A DNA stretch of 38,074 bases, taken from contig JABDEY010000014.1 of the NCBI GenBank assembly GCA_013286805.1, positions 1 through 38,074 of the forward strand, read 5' to 3'. Shown in pieces: positions 9,406 to 19,778 of the stretch. The notes below the pieces were generated by a model that saw only the letters and a program-made list of their open reading frames with translations, searched no databases and was not told the origin of the DNA. This DNA comes from Bacteroidota bacterium. GTDB taxonomy: Bacteria > Bacteroidota > Bacteroidia > JABDFU01. How positions within the stretch are numbered: the stretch's first letter is position 1; the number at the start of each line of letters is the position of its first letter. The position numbers and the translations under genes were made by a program.

Positions 9406-10759
9406 TATAAAAAGCTATGATCCGTTCTTGCAGCATAAGACCAATGACAGACTGGGTTTTATTCTCCTGCGCCTGCAGCAGGTTAAGTTGGGCATTCACG
9501 AGTTCAATAAAGGTAGCAGAACCTAAATCATAACGTCCCTTGATGATCTCAAAGGCGCCCTGAGCAGCGACAATCCCTTTATCAGAAGTCTCCACCTGCT
9601 GAACGGCAGATGTATAATCTCCAAGGGCTTGTTTGATGTCGGTTTTGATCCCGATTTGCAAATCCTCATAATCAATTCGTGCATTATCAAGAGCTATTTT
9701 ACCCAGACTAACATTCGTTCGTGTAACATTCTTGTCAAAGATATTCCAGGTTGCATTTAAGCCAGCTATTCCATAAACCTGTCCCAACTGAGTTCCGAAA
9801 GCTGTCTGTGTGGGTGGCAGGGCGGGCACATCATTCAGCGAAAGCCGGTAGTAGTAACCTCCAGTTGAATAGACTCCGTAATTAAATCCGACTTTGGGCA
9901 GGTAGCCGCTGCGGTATTTCTCCAGATTCTGTTCTGCCACATCCATAGCTAATTTCCCGGCTTCCAGATCAGCACGACGAACCAAAGCTGTATCAATCAA
10001 TGACTGTTCATTCGCATATCCGGAACTCAACTGTTCCTCACTTAGCGCAAGGTCGGCCAGTTCATAGTGTTCCGCATCAGCGATCCGGAGCTTTTTAAAC
10101 AGGTTTATTTTATCGGTCCGCAATTTATTTTCCGCATTTAATAAAATGAGTTTGTCCTGACTCGTCTGTGCCTGTTGCTGGTACAGATCAGATTTAACTT
10201 TCCGCCCAACCTCCGTAAGTTCCTTCAATTGCGCTTCTCTTTTCACGGAAGTAGTCAGGTTATCCTTTGCGTATGCAGCAATCCTGCGGTCAAGAATCAC
10301 CTGCAGATAAGCCTGGATTACATCAAAACTAATCTGCTGCAGCACACGTTGCAGGCTGAATTGTTGCCCATTTTTTTGCAGAAGGGCAGCCTTCAGTGAA
10401 GCCTTGTCCGCAAACCCGTTAAAAATATTTATGCTGCTTACCAACTGATAATTGTAGCCGCTCTTATTTCCATTCACTAACAAAGGCGTGCCAGACAAAA
10501 ACTCATCTTTCCCTGCAGTATAGTTATAACCCGCACCGGCCGTCAAATCAGGTAAAAATTGTCCGTAACTACCCATTACTTCAACGCCTGCTATTGCAAG
10601 GTTATTGTTCCCCTTTAAGACTTCCGTGGATTTTGTTACAGCCAGTTTTATACAATCGTCCAGAGTCAATACTTTCAGGGAGTCCGCCGGCGCAGCTGAA
10701 AGCAGAACCTGAAAAATAAAAGCAAAAACAACTACTAATACAACTCCCTTGTTGAACAT
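9392..10759 (-). CDS. TolC family outer membrane efflux protein
   Basis: SLKVLTLDDCIKLAVTKSTEVLKGNNNLAIAG; repeated alpha-barrel segments; GRYDLGSATFIELVNAQLNLLQAQ. Confidence 0.92.
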   Translation of the reverse strand: MFNKGVVLVVVFAFIFQVLLSAAPADSLKVLTLDDCIKLAVTKSTEVLKGNNNLAIAGVEVMGSYGQFLPDLTAGAGYNYTAGKDEFLSGTPLLVNGNKSGYNYQLVSSINIFNGFADKASLKAALLQKNGQQFSLQRVLQQISFDVIQAYLQVILDRRIAAYAKDNLTTSVKREAQLKELTEVGRKVKSDLYQQQAQTSQDKLILLNAENKLRTDKINLFKKLRIADAEHYELADLALSEEQLSSGYANEQSLIDTALVRRADLEAGKLAMDVAEQNLEKYRSGYLPKVGFNYGVYSTGGYYYRLSLNDVPALPPTQTAFGTQLGQVYGIAGLNATWNIFDKNVTRTNVSLGKIALDNARIDYEDLQIGIKTDIKQALGDYTSAVQQVETSDKGIVAAQGAFEIIKGRYDLGSATFIELVNAQLNLLQAQENKTQSVIGLMLQERIIAFYIGKS

Positions 10760-10823
10760 CTCACAAAAAAATTAATTTTTCCTTACCGATCACCGTTTGC
10801 TAATAACCGATCACCAGTTACCC

Positions 10824-11912
10824 CTACTTCAAAATCCTCACCTTTTGCCCCTCCTCCACGCTCTCCCCCAGATTAAGTGCCACCTGTTCCCCTTCTTTCA
10901 ATCCGGAATTAAGAACCAATTTCTCACCCGTATTTTCCGCAATCTTTATTTCCCTGTAACGAATCCGGCTGCTGTCATCCACAACCGGAACAAAATATTT
11001 CGCACCTCTTACTACCAATGCCTCGGAGGGTAATTGTAATTTATCAGATCCCGGAATCTGCACTTTAACCGTCACATAACTACCGGGTAGCAGAATGTTC
11101 TTCTCATTGTCAATATCAATTTCCACCGTCAGCATTCGCGTTCGCTGATCGAGTTCCCCGGTGGTGCGGGTAACAGACGCTTTCAAATTAAATTCCGGGT
11201 GATCAGGCAGTGTAATCGTCACCGGATAACCCGGCTTGATATAATCAGCGTCTTTCTGTTCCACATAAATATAGGTTCTTATTTTGTTCAGCTGAGCAAT
11301 CGTCACCACTGGCTGCGAACTCGTCTGGGAATTGGAAGCATTCTGAACCAGTGAGCCCGGATCGGCAAAGCGTGCAGTAATGGTACCGCTGAATGGAGCC
11401 TTGATAGCTTTATAATCCATTTGTTCTAACAGTGATTTCAAATTGGCTTCCCCCATCTTCACATCCGTCTCCGTCTTTTCCTTATCCTCTTTGGAAATAT
11501 ACTCCTTACCGAGCAGGGCCTGATCCCTTGTCAGAATTATTTTTTTATTTTCCAGATCAGCCTTTCCTGCATTATAAGCCTGATCTATCTCGGGGCTTAT
11601 AAGTGTCGCCAGCAATTGACCTTCAATAACTCTATCCCCTTTATCCACCAGCATCTTGTCAATGTAACCACTGATTTTAGCATACAGGGTAACATTCAGG
11701 TAGGGAGAAGTTTCTCCAACATACGTCAACTCCCTTGCGCCGGCACCCGCAGCCGCTTTCACCACTTTCACCACGGGCCCTGCATTTGCCTTAGCCAGCC
11801 GCTGTTTCGCTTCCGACTCAACGCTGTTGGAACGCTGCATAAACAAAAATGCAATTCCTGTACCCACCACCAGAATCAACAAAACACTTCCAATAACCAA
11901 TCTATTTTTCAT
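10824..11912 (-). CDS. Efflux RND transporter periplasmic adaptor subunit (MFP/HlyD-like)
   Basis: Start revised to the ATG at 11912 (MKNRLVIGSVLLILVVGTGIAF); YAKISGYIDKMLVDKGDRVIEGQLLATL; MDYKAIKAPFSGTITARFADPGSLV. Overlaps the RND gene end by 11 nt. Confidence 0.93.
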   Translation of the reverse strand: MKNRLVIGSVLLILVVGTGIAFLFMQRSNSVESEAKQRLAKANAGPVVKVVKAAAGAGARELTYVGETSPYLNVTLYAKISGYIDKMLVDKGDRVIEGQLLATLISPEIDQAYNAGKADLENKKIILTRDQALLGKEYISKEDKEKTETDVKMGEANLKSLLEQMDYKAIKAPFSGTITARFADPGSLVQNASNSQTSSQPVVTIAQLNKIRTYIYVEQKDADYIKPGYPVTITLPDHPEFNLKASVTRTTGELDQRTRMLTVEIDIDNEKNILLPGSYVTVKVQIPGSDKLQLPSEALVVRGAKYFVPVVDDSSRIRYREIKIAENTGEKLVLNSGLKEGEQVALNLGESVEEGQKVRILK

Positions 11913-14900
11913 TTGCTTCTTTTTCAAATTGTTCATCCAATGCCTGTGCGGTTGGCATTGCTTTGCGCAAAACAGCATAAACCAATGGCACCACAAATAA
12001 GGTTACAACAGTTGCCAATAGCAGGCCGCCAATTACCGCCCTTCCCAAAGGGGCGTTTTGTTCGCCCCCTTCACCGGCACCAATAGCCATGGGAATCATT
12101 CCCAAAATCATTGCGATGGCAGTCATCAGCACAGGACGCAACCTGGTTTTTCCTGCTTTCAAAGCTGCATCAAAGGCATTCAGGTTTTCATCCACGCGCA
12201 AATCATTTGCAAAATTAACCATCAGGATAGAATTTGACACGGCAATACCAACTGCCACAATTGTGCCCATGAGCGACACCACATTAATCGTAGTGCCGCT
12301 AAGTGTCAGCATCCACAATACCCCAACAAGCGCGCCTGGTACGGCAATCATAATAATAAAAGGGTCGAGCCAGGATTGGAACAGCACCACCATAAGCAGA
12401 TAGACAAGTGCCATAGCCAGAATAATCCCAAGACCCAACGTAGAAAACGAAGAGGTCATCACTTCGTTTTGTCCCCTCAGCCGGATACGCATACCCTTTG
12501 GCAATTCCCCCAACTCATTTATTTTTTTCTGAATCTCACCCGCAACCGAACCCAGGTCCCTCCCCTCCACATTCGCATTCACATCCATAATCCGCTGAAC
12601 AGTATAATGGTTTATTACATTAAATTGACTTTGGGAACTGATGGTGGCAATATTACCCAGCGATTGTGACTGGGAAGCAGGTATATCTGTTGGCATCGAA
12701 GCCGTTGTTCTAAGTAAAGCACCTGCACCTGAAGTAATGGAGGTAGACAGAATTTTCTGAACGGAATTTAATTTCTCCATCGGAGTTTTCACCGCAACTA
12801 CATAATTTACACTGTTGACCGGGTTCAGGTAATAGTTGGCCCCCACCAACGCACTGGAAGATAAGGAAATCAGCATATCATTGGCCACATCCCGTTGGGA
12901 AAGGTTCAGGCGGGCCGCCAGCACCCTGTCCACATTCAGTTTAAATTCAGGAAAGTCCAAAACCTGTTTGATATTAACATCCTCCGTCCCGGGAATTTTT
13001 TTTAGCTCATCGCGAAGGCGCTTGGCATAGATATAGGATTTGTAATAATCGGAACATTCAATCTGGACATCAATCGGAGAGGAAAGCCCGAAGTTCAATA
13101 CCTGGGAAACAATATCGGCGCTTTGAAAATAAATGCCACATCCCGGAAAATTATTCTCCAGATCTTCCCTGATTTTTTTCATGTATCCGGTGGTAGGTGC
13201 ATGCCCAGGGTTGAGAGAAATAAGAATTTCCCCATCCATCCCGCTGGCATTATCCGTACCTACAAAACCAAGATTAAAAAAAGAAGGTACACCAATCATG
13301 TCGTTGACTGTTTGCAATTCCGCAGCGGGTATAATTTTCTGAATTCGTTTTTCCGCAGCATCAACAAGCTTTTCTGTTTCTTCAATGCGTGTACCCGAAG
13401 GCGACCTGAAATGCAGTTTCATCAAACCGCTGTCAGTAGCAGGAAAGAAATCGGTGCCAACAATTTTTAACAAAAACAAAGAACCTCCCAAAACAATCGC
13501 TGCCACCGGCAGAATAATTTTTTTATTCAACAGAAAGCTCCGAAGTATTTTACCGTATCCTTCCCGGAATTTATCAAAACCTTTGTCTCTGGCAATGTTG
13601 AACTTTTCACCTAAGCGTTTCGAAATACTCCTTCCCGAATACTTTTCACCGGAATGTAAATGCTCATTTTCCATCAGGATACGTGCCAGAATAATCACCA
13701 GCGTCCTCGAAAGAATATAAGATGTAATCATCGCAATAACCACCGCCCATGCCATAGGGGTGAACAGATACCTGGAAGGCCCGGTCAGCAACACCACCGG
13801 AAAAAAGACAATGCAAATTGACAGCGTTGCTGCAAGGGCCGGAACTGCAATCTGCTGTGCACTTGTTAGAATAGCAACCGTAAGAGGCTTGCCAAGAAGC
13901 CGGTTCCGGTGAATATTTTCCACTTCCACAGTCGCATCATCTACCAGCATACCAATGGCCAGGGAAAGTCCGCCCAATGTCATGATATTCAGCGAGCCTC
14001 CAATGAGTTTCAAACCAATTATCGCCACCAAAATACACAGAGGTATGGAAGTACAAACAATAATAACACTGCGCCAGCTTCCGAGAAAAAACAGAATCAT
14101 CAGGGACACAAGAATCGAAGCCGCAATCGCCTCATGCAATACATTATTAATGGAACTGCGTACAAATATACTTTGGTCAAAATCGATTTTCAGATCCAGC
14201 CCTTCGGGGGCAGTTTCTTTGATAATGGGAATCATGCTTTTTGCCGCTTCTACCACCGCAAGCGTAGATGCCCCGGCCTTCTTGAGTACGACCAGATAAG
14301 CAGCACGTCCTCCGTTCACCCGCACAATATTCGTCTGATCCGCATAGGCATCCGCCACTCTCGCCACATCCCCAATAACAACCGGTTCTCCGTTAATCAC
14401 TTTAATTGGAATATCCTTAAAATCCTTCACCTGATCCGGGCTGGAGTTCAGACCAATATTATATTCCCTTTTACCAATCCGTGCCGTACCCGCCGGGACG
14501 ATTACATTCGATGCCTGAATGGCACTCAGCACATCAGAAGGAGAAACACCTTTTGCCCGCATGGCATCCGGATTCAGGTCAATATTGATTTGACGGCCTT
14601 TACCTCCGTATGGAGCAGGTGTTGACAAACCAGGCACCGTGAATAAACGGAGCCGGATAAAGTTCAGTGCATAGTCGAACAATTGAGACTCCGGTAAGGT
14701 TTTGCTGCTGATCGTAAGTTGGGAGACAGGAACATTGGAAGCGTTAAACTGTATAATTGCCGGAGGCTGCATACCCGGAGGCATGCTGCGCAACGAAGTA
14801 CTTGCGACAGCCGTCATTTGGGCAATAGCGGCACCAATGTCAGCACCTTCCTGAAAATAAACCTTCAGCACACCTATGCCCGGAATAGATTGGGACTCAA

Positions 14901-15141
14901 TGCGGTCAATCCCGTTCACAGTAGTTGACATCCCCCGTTCACTCAGGAATACCACACGACGCTCCATCTCTTCAGCGGAAAGACCCGGGTAATTCCACAC
15001 CACCGCCACAACAGGAATATCAATGGCCGGGAAAATATCTATCAGCATTGATTTGATAGAAATAACCCCCATAATAATGATAAGGAAGGCCATTACGCCA
15101 ATCGTATAAGGCCTGCGTAAGGCTAAACGGACTATCCACAT
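11902..15141 (-). CDS. Efflux RND transporter permease subunit (AcrB/HAE superfamily)
   Basis: 1079 aa; GLSAEEMERRVVFLSERGMSTTVNGIDRIES; GGLSLAIGMLVDDATVEVENIHRN; GEGGEQNAPLGRAVIGGLL. Confidence 0.96.
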   Translation of the reverse strand: MWIVRLALRRPYTIGVMAFLIIIMGVISIKSMLIDIFPAIDIPVVAVVWNYPGLSAEEMERRVVFLSERGMSTTVNGIDRIESQSIPGIGVLKVYFQEGADIGAAIAQMTAVASTSLRSMPPGMQPPAIIQFNASNVPVSQLTISSKTLPESQLFDYALNFIRLRLFTVPGLSTPAPYGGKGRQINIDLNPDAMRAKGVSPSDVLSAIQASNVIVPAGTARIGKREYNIGLNSSPDQVKDFKDIPIKVINGEPVVIGDVARVADAYADQTNIVRVNGGRAAYLVVLKKAGASTLAVVEAAKSMIPIIKETAPEGLDLKIDFDQSIFVRSSINNVLHEAIAASILVSLMILFFLGSWRSVIIVCTSIPLCILVAIIGLKLIGGSLNIMTLGGLSLAIGMLVDDATVEVENIHRNRLLGKPLTVAILTSAQQIAVPALAATLSICIVFFPVVLLTGPSRYLFTPMAWAVVIAMITSYILSRTLVIILARILMENEHLHSGEKYSGRSISKRLGEKFNIARDKGFDKFREGYGKILRSFLLNKKIILPVAAIVLGGSLFLLKIVGTDFFPATDSGLMKLHFRSPSGTRIEETEKLVDAAEKRIQKIIPAAELQTVNDMIGVPSFFNLGFVGTDNASGMDGEILISLNPGHAPTTGYMKKIREDLENNFPGCGIYFQSADIVSQVLNFGLSSPIDVQIECSDYYKSYIYAKRLRDELKKIPGTEDVNIKQVLDFPEFKLNVDRVLAARLNLSQRDVANDMLISLSSSALVGANYYLNPVNSVNYVVAVKTPMEKLNSVQKILSTSITSGAGALLRTTASMPTDIPASQSQSLGNIATISSQSQFNVINHYTVQRIMDVNANVEGRDLGSVAGEIQKKINELGELPKGMRIRLRGQNEVMTSSFSTLGLGIILAMALVYLLMVVLFQSWLDPFIIMIAVPGALVGVLWMLTLSGTTINVVSLMGTIVAVGIAVSNSILMVNFANDLRVDENLNAFDAALKAGKTRLRPVLMTAIAMILGMIPMAIGAGEGGEQNAPLGRAVIGGLLLATVVTLFVVPLVYAVLRKAMPTAQALDEQFEKEANEK

Positions 15142-15247
15142 AAATGAATACGCTTAATAACTTGCAGGGTAAATTTAATCAAATTGTTTCTGACCCTGAA
15201 ATAGTCTATTTTTAAACTATTTCAGTAAACAATAAAACACATTCTAC

Positions 15248-17761
15248 ATGAAACATGTTGTTTTTCTGCCCTTCCTGCTTTTCGCAGGCTTATTTTCTTC
15301 TTACGCCCAATGGACAATCAGCAATCCTGGGCAAACGGATGTGTTCATAAAAAATTCAGGGCAGTATGATTATTTGCTTGGGCACTCCTCTGAACCCATT
15401 TCTTATGTATTAAACAGCAATGACAAACATGTTTTTTTCACCGAACATGGTTATACCATCCGCTTGTATAAAAAAATCAGAAAGGAGAATGCAGGAAAAG
15501 AAAAAAAGGAGGAAGAGAATAAAACAGAATCCCTATATATCAGCATGAACTGGGAAGGAAGCAATGCTCATCCTCAGTTGCTGGCAGAAATGGAAACGCC
15601 GGGCTATCATAGCTATGCAGATGAGGGCTTTAGAAACTTAAAATCCAAAGGATACAAAAAACTTACCTATAAAGAATTATACCCCGGTATTGACATGGAG
15701 TTCAAAATTGACGAAGAAGGCGGCATTAGGTACTGTTTGATTGCACAACCGGCAGCCGACCTCAGCAAAATTAAAATGCATTATGGAGGCGACCTTGAAA
15801 AAATCGAAACAGATGCGGAGGGAAATATCAGTATTAAAACAGAAGCAGGTTATATCAAAGTCCAGACTCCTATAGGCGACACGAGACTAAAATTAAACAC
15901 AGGCACACAGATACTTTCTGCAGCCTGGCCGGTAACTCCTAACCTGGGCGGTGGAAAAGGCCCTTATGATGTAGCTTTTGACCAAAATGGAAATGTGTAC
16001 ATTGATTATACGGATGGCGTCAAGGGTTATAATTACATCAGCAAATATTCTCCTGCAGGGTTATTCCAGTGGACAATTGATTTATCACCTGCTGGGCCTG
16101 CTTCCAATGGCAGTAAATGCTATGCCGACTTTTGCGTTATTCCATCCGGAAGTATATTTATTGCAACTGGCTTTGATACCTCCCTGACAATCGGTGGAAT
16201 GGTAAGTAAAATAAGCACTGCAGGTAGTTTGGTGACTACTGCTACCTGGCCAATCGCTTTGAATAAGGAAGGCTGGGTAATAAATTACAATAAATGTTCA
16301 AATGTATTATTGATTGGAGGAGGAGGAACAACAAATTACGTAAGTATGAGGATGGGTATTGACACCTCATTGGCAGGCACAATTACCGGGACTAATTTCA
16401 ATGCTGCCACCGGGCCTTTAGATTGTGCTGATCAGTTGGGCAACCCTGGGCCATGTTACGGCAACGACATGGCCAGAATGCTGATAGATGATAATGGAGA
16501 TATGTATTCATATTTCGCCTCAAATCCCACAATGACCAGCAGCAACCAGATAACCAAATCTGCTTCCCCATATAATACAGCTGTTTATCATACTACACGC
16601 GCAGGTTGCTCTTTTTATGAACTTACCAGTATTCCCGATTATGTTAACGGATCAGAAGTCGGTGTTTGCACCCGCTTGAACGTAATGGATATGAATGCAG
16701 GTTATTTGTATTTTTTTGACGGGAAGAACCTCGAGGCATACACTAAAAGCAATGGAACCCTGATCGCTTCTATTATCGTCTCGGCAGCTTATACCTGCGG
16801 AGGGTACAATGATTTTTTTAATACTGGTAACATTAATCCGGTTTATAAGAATGAAGGAATTGCGGTTGATGCATGCAACAATATATATGTCGGAGGACAA
16901 AGCAAGATACATGAATTCAACTTCAATGGTACCTCCTTTACTGTGCTTACAACAATTCCGGTCCCGGCTAATGTATATGACCTGATGCTCGATAAAACAA
17001 ATCATCTATTATATGCAGTGGGCAATAACTTTGTAAGCTCCATCGTTGTCAGCCCTTGCAGCAGTATTTCACTTAGTTCCTCTTCCACCTGCGGAGTTAT
17101 GGTAACGGGGCCGGTAAGTGTCACCGTCATTGGAGGCACGCCTCCCTATACCTATTCCTGGAGCAATGGCGCAAGCACTAATCCAATGACAGCAGTGCCC
17201 GGCACCTATTCTGTAACTGTTTCAGATGCCTCCTGCATTCAAAGCATCCAAACGGCAGTAATCCTCGTTCCAGCTGCGGTTACTGCAGCAACGAGCAGTA
17301 TTGGCACAACCTGCGACAATTCTAATGGTCAGGCCAGCGTTACTGCAGGGGGTGGTACTGGCGCCTATACCTATTCATGGTCTGGCGGAGCATCCTCCCA
17401 GACAATTAGCGGGTTGGGAGCAGGTATTTATACAGTTACTGTCTTTGATGCTGATAATTGCACAGCAACTTCAATAGCCACTGTCAGCTGTCCTACCAGC
17501 GAGAATGAGTTTCTCAGCAGTATCCGCTTCGTTCTGTTCCCAAATCCAGCCAACAGCATAATAACCATTCAAACCACATTGAAAGACCCCTATTCCATCC
17601 AGCTGATAAATCTCCTGGGTGAAATTGTCACTACTCATGATAATATTCATTCTCCAAGTTTCAATCTTGATGTTGCCACCCTGGCAAAATCCGTATACAT
17701 TGTGCAGGTGAGAAATTTGAATACTAATTTGATCGGGCGGCAACGGGTAGTTCTGGAATAA
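15248..17761 (+). CDS. T9SS type A sorting domain protein with two SprB-like repeats
   Basis: Signal peptide; N-terminal IKNSGQYDYLLGHSSEPISYVLNSNDKHVFFTEHGYTIRL; SprB-like TVIGGTPPYTYSWSNGAST and TAGGGTGAYTYSWSGGASSQTISGLGAGIYTVTV; C-terminal FVLFPNPANSIITIQ...VYIVQVRN..GRQRVVLE. Confidence 0.9.
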   Translation: MKHVVFLPFLLFAGLFSSYAQWTISNPGQTDVFIKNSGQYDYLLGHSSEPISYVLNSNDKHVFFTEHGYTIRLYKKIRKENAGKEKKEEENKTESLYISMNWEGSNAHPQLLAEMETPGYHSYADEGFRNLKSKGYKKLTYKELYPGIDMEFKIDEEGGIRYCLIAQPAADLSKIKMHYGGDLEKIETDAEGNISIKTEAGYIKVQTPIGDTRLKLNTGTQILSAAWPVTPNLGGGKGPYDVAFDQNGNVYIDYTDGVKGYNYISKYSPAGLFQWTIDLSPAGPASNGSKCYADFCVIPSGSIFIATGFDTSLTIGGMVSKISTAGSLVTTATWPIALNKEGWVINYNKCSNVLLIGGGGTTNYVSMRMGIDTSLAGTITGTNFNAATGPLDCADQLGNPGPCYGNDMARMLIDDNGDMYSYFASNPTMTSSNQITKSASPYNTAVYHTTRAGCSFYELTSIPDYVNGSEVGVCTRLNVMDMNAGYLYFFDGKNLEAYTKSNGTLIASIIVSAAYTCGGYNDFFNTGNINPVYKNEGIAVDACNNIYVGGQSKIHEFNFNGTSFTVLTTIPVPANVYDLMLDKTNHLLYAVGNNFVSSIVVSPCSSISLSSSSTCGVMVTGPVSVTVIGGTPPYTYSWSNGASTNPMTAVPGTYSVTVSDASCIQSIQTAVILVPAAVTAATSSIGTTCDNSNGQASVTAGGGTGAYTYSWSGGASSQTISGLGAGIYTVTVFDADNCTATSIATVSCPTSENEFLSSIRFVLFPNPANSIITIQTTLKDPYSIQLINLLGEIVTTHDNIHSPSFNLDVATLAKSVYIVQVRNLNTNLIGRQRVVLE

Positions 17762-17876
17762 GGATGATAAAGATTTTTCCAAAATAAAAACACCAATTTT
17801 AATAATTTTTCATTTTTACCAGAAATTAACAAGGTTTGGCAAGGGAATTGAGTATATTTAGTAAATACACCGAATT

Positions 17877-18446
17877 ATGAAAAATCTCTTCACATTGGTT
17901 TTGACGCTCTCCTTCGGACTGCTCATTACCACAGCCAAAGCTCAGAATAAACAGAATGATGACGATGCCTACTATACGCCTTCAAATTCCAACACCAACT
18001 CAAATCAGAAAGCGGACCAGACTACTGGAAATGTTGAATCAGGTCCTTACCATGAAAATGGTTACAGCCAGATAGACTCCCTTTCCAATCCAAACGGCTT
18101 CCGTTATCCTGATTATTGCTATGACGATTATGGCTATTATTATGGTTACCCTTATTGGGGATATTATGGTGGCATCTGGTGCTATTCCCCCTGGTTCACC
18201 GGGCGTTATCCTTATGGTTATGCCAGTTGGGCCATGAGAGGCGGTTATGGAGCCCGGTACGGAAGCTATGGAGGAAGAGGGGGTTATGGTTACGGAGGAA
18301 GAGGTGGTTATGGAGGAAGAGGTGGCTATGGAGCAAGAGGAGGATCAGGAGCTCGCGGAAATTCCGGTTATGGAGCCCGCAGCGCATCCCATTCAAGCTC
18401 AAGGTCAGGTTTCGGTGGGACAGGAGCACGTTCAGCCGGCTCTTAA
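17877..18446 (+). CDS. Secreted Gly/Tyr/Arg-rich low-complexity protein
   Basis: Signal peptide MKNLFTLVLTLSFGLLITTAKAQ; YDDYGYYYGYPYWGYYGGIWCY; repeated YGGRGGYGGRGGYGARGG encoded by 18-bp DNA repeats. Confidence 0.75.
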   Translation: MKNLFTLVLTLSFGLLITTAKAQNKQNDDDAYYTPSNSNTNSNQKADQTTGNVESGPYHENGYSQIDSLSNPNGFRYPDYCYDDYGYYYGYPYWGYYGGIWCYSPWFTGRYPYGYASWAMRGGYGARYGSYGGRGGYGYGGRGGYGGRGGYGARGGSGARGNSGYGARSASHSSSRSGFGGTGARSAGS

Positions 18447-18537
18447 ATTATTATTCGCAGCATTTATTTAAATTTTTCGGAGCTCATGAATCCTCCATTC
18501 GCAGGATTTCGCTTATTCACCAATGCGCTAATTAGGA

Positions 18538-19674
18538 ATGGTTAGGCGCACTATAAGAGTGCGTCCCGATTGGCAGGATAAAGTCGAGGACCTTGGCTTC
18601 AACTACCACACGCTAAATAACGAAGTTTATTGGGACGAAAGCACCTGTTATGAATTCAGCTACCCCCAGATTGAAATTCTGGAAAACGCAACGAATGAGT
18701 TGCATAGTATGTGCCTGAAAGCTGCGGAACATGTCATTAAAAACAATTTATACGAACGGTTTTTTACAAAAAAAGAATTCATTCCCCTTATCAAATCAAG
18801 CTGGGAACAAAGCTCCCCATCCATTTACGGACGATTCGATCTGAGCTGGAACGGCAACCTTCAGACACCACCTAGAATGCTGGAGTACAACGCCGATACG
18901 CCGACCTCGCTTTTTGAGGCTTCGGTCGTCCAATGGAACTGGCTGCAGGAATGCTTTCCAAAACAGGATCAGTTCAATTCCCTGCATGAAAAAATGGTAG
19001 CACATTGGAAAGAAATCAAACCTCATCTCAAAAAGCAAATCCTTTTTTTTTCCTGCCTCGATGAATTCCCGGAAGATCTTGTAAATGTTTATTATATGTT
19101 GGAATGCGCTTCAGAGGCAGGCATAAAGACACAATTCATCAGCGTTACCGACATTGGCTGGAACGGAGAAAACTTCACCGACCTTGAAGAAAATAAGCTC
19201 TGCAATATGTTCAAGCTATATCCCTGGGAATGGCTTATACATGAAGAATTCGGGCAACATTTGATTCATTCAGATACAATATGGATTGAACCCGCATGGA
19301 AAATGCTGCTCAGCAACAAAGCCATCCTTCCAATTCTCTGGCAACTCTATCCGGGCCATCCTTATTTGCTGGAATGCTATTATGACGAACCCGGAAAGAT
19401 GAAAAGCTATATCAAAAAACCCTTACTATCCAGAGAAGGGGCAAATGTTACTTTGGTAGAAGACAATGTCCTCCTGCACCAAACAGGAGGAGACTATGGA
19501 TCAGAAGGATTTATATTTCAGCAACTATGCAAACTTCCTGACTTTGAAGGAAACTTTCCCGTTATCGGGTCCTGGCTCATAGGAGGAGAATCCGCCGGCA
19601 TGGGAATTCGGGAAAGCCGTTCTCCTATTACAGATAATTTCAGCCGGTTTGTGCCACATCTTATTGGCAAATAA
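18538..19674 (+). CDS. Glutathionylspermidine synthase family protein (YgiC-like ATP-grasp)
   Basis: VRPDWQDKVEDLGFNYHT...YWDEST; MLEYNADTPTSLFEASVVQWNWLQ; KPLLSREGANVTLVEDN; YGSEGFIFQQLCKLPDFEGNFPVIGSWLIGGESAGMGIRES. No amidase domain. Confidence 0.9.
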   Translation: MVRRTIRVRPDWQDKVEDLGFNYHTLNNEVYWDESTCYEFSYPQIEILENATNELHSMCLKAAEHVIKNNLYERFFTKKEFIPLIKSSWEQSSPSIYGRFDLSWNGNLQTPPRMLEYNADTPTSLFEASVVQWNWLQECFPKQDQFNSLHEKMVAHWKEIKPHLKKQILFFSCLDEFPEDLVNVYYMLECASEAGIKTQFISVTDIGWNGENFTDLEENKLCNMFKLYPWEWLIHEEFGQHLIHSDTIWIEPAWKMLLSNKAILPILWQLYPGHPYLLECYYDEPGKMKSYIKKPLLSREGANVTLVEDNVLLHQTGGDYGSEGFIFQQLCKLPDFEGNFPVIGSWLIGGESAGMGIRESRSPITDNFSRFVPHLIGK

Positions 19675-19778
19675 AAACATCCACAAAGCATTTTTGGTCT
19701 AAAAATTACTATATTTATACTGACACTGTTTACTTTAAAAAAGTATACTTACTTATATATAAACCTAAATTACTGTTT

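Noticed and set aside
9131-9526. 131-aa plus-strand ORF
   Set aside because: Antisense to the OMP and tolC-like genes; no recognisable domain.
13909-14625. 238-aa plus-strand ORF and the other plus-strand ORFs at 11616-14928
   Set aside because: Antisense to the well-supported RND permease and adaptor genes; compositions look like reverse-strand translation, no family features.
18155-18535. Overlapping Arg/Leu- and Glu-rich ORFs (18155+, 18196-, 18247+)
   Set aside because: Alternative-frame translations of the Gly-rich repeat DNA; the 17877 frame has the signal peptide.
19741-19750. AAGTATACTT perfect 10-bp palindrome upstream of the lipoprotein gene
   Set aside because: Short AT-rich palindromes are frequent by chance in this background; no second site seen.
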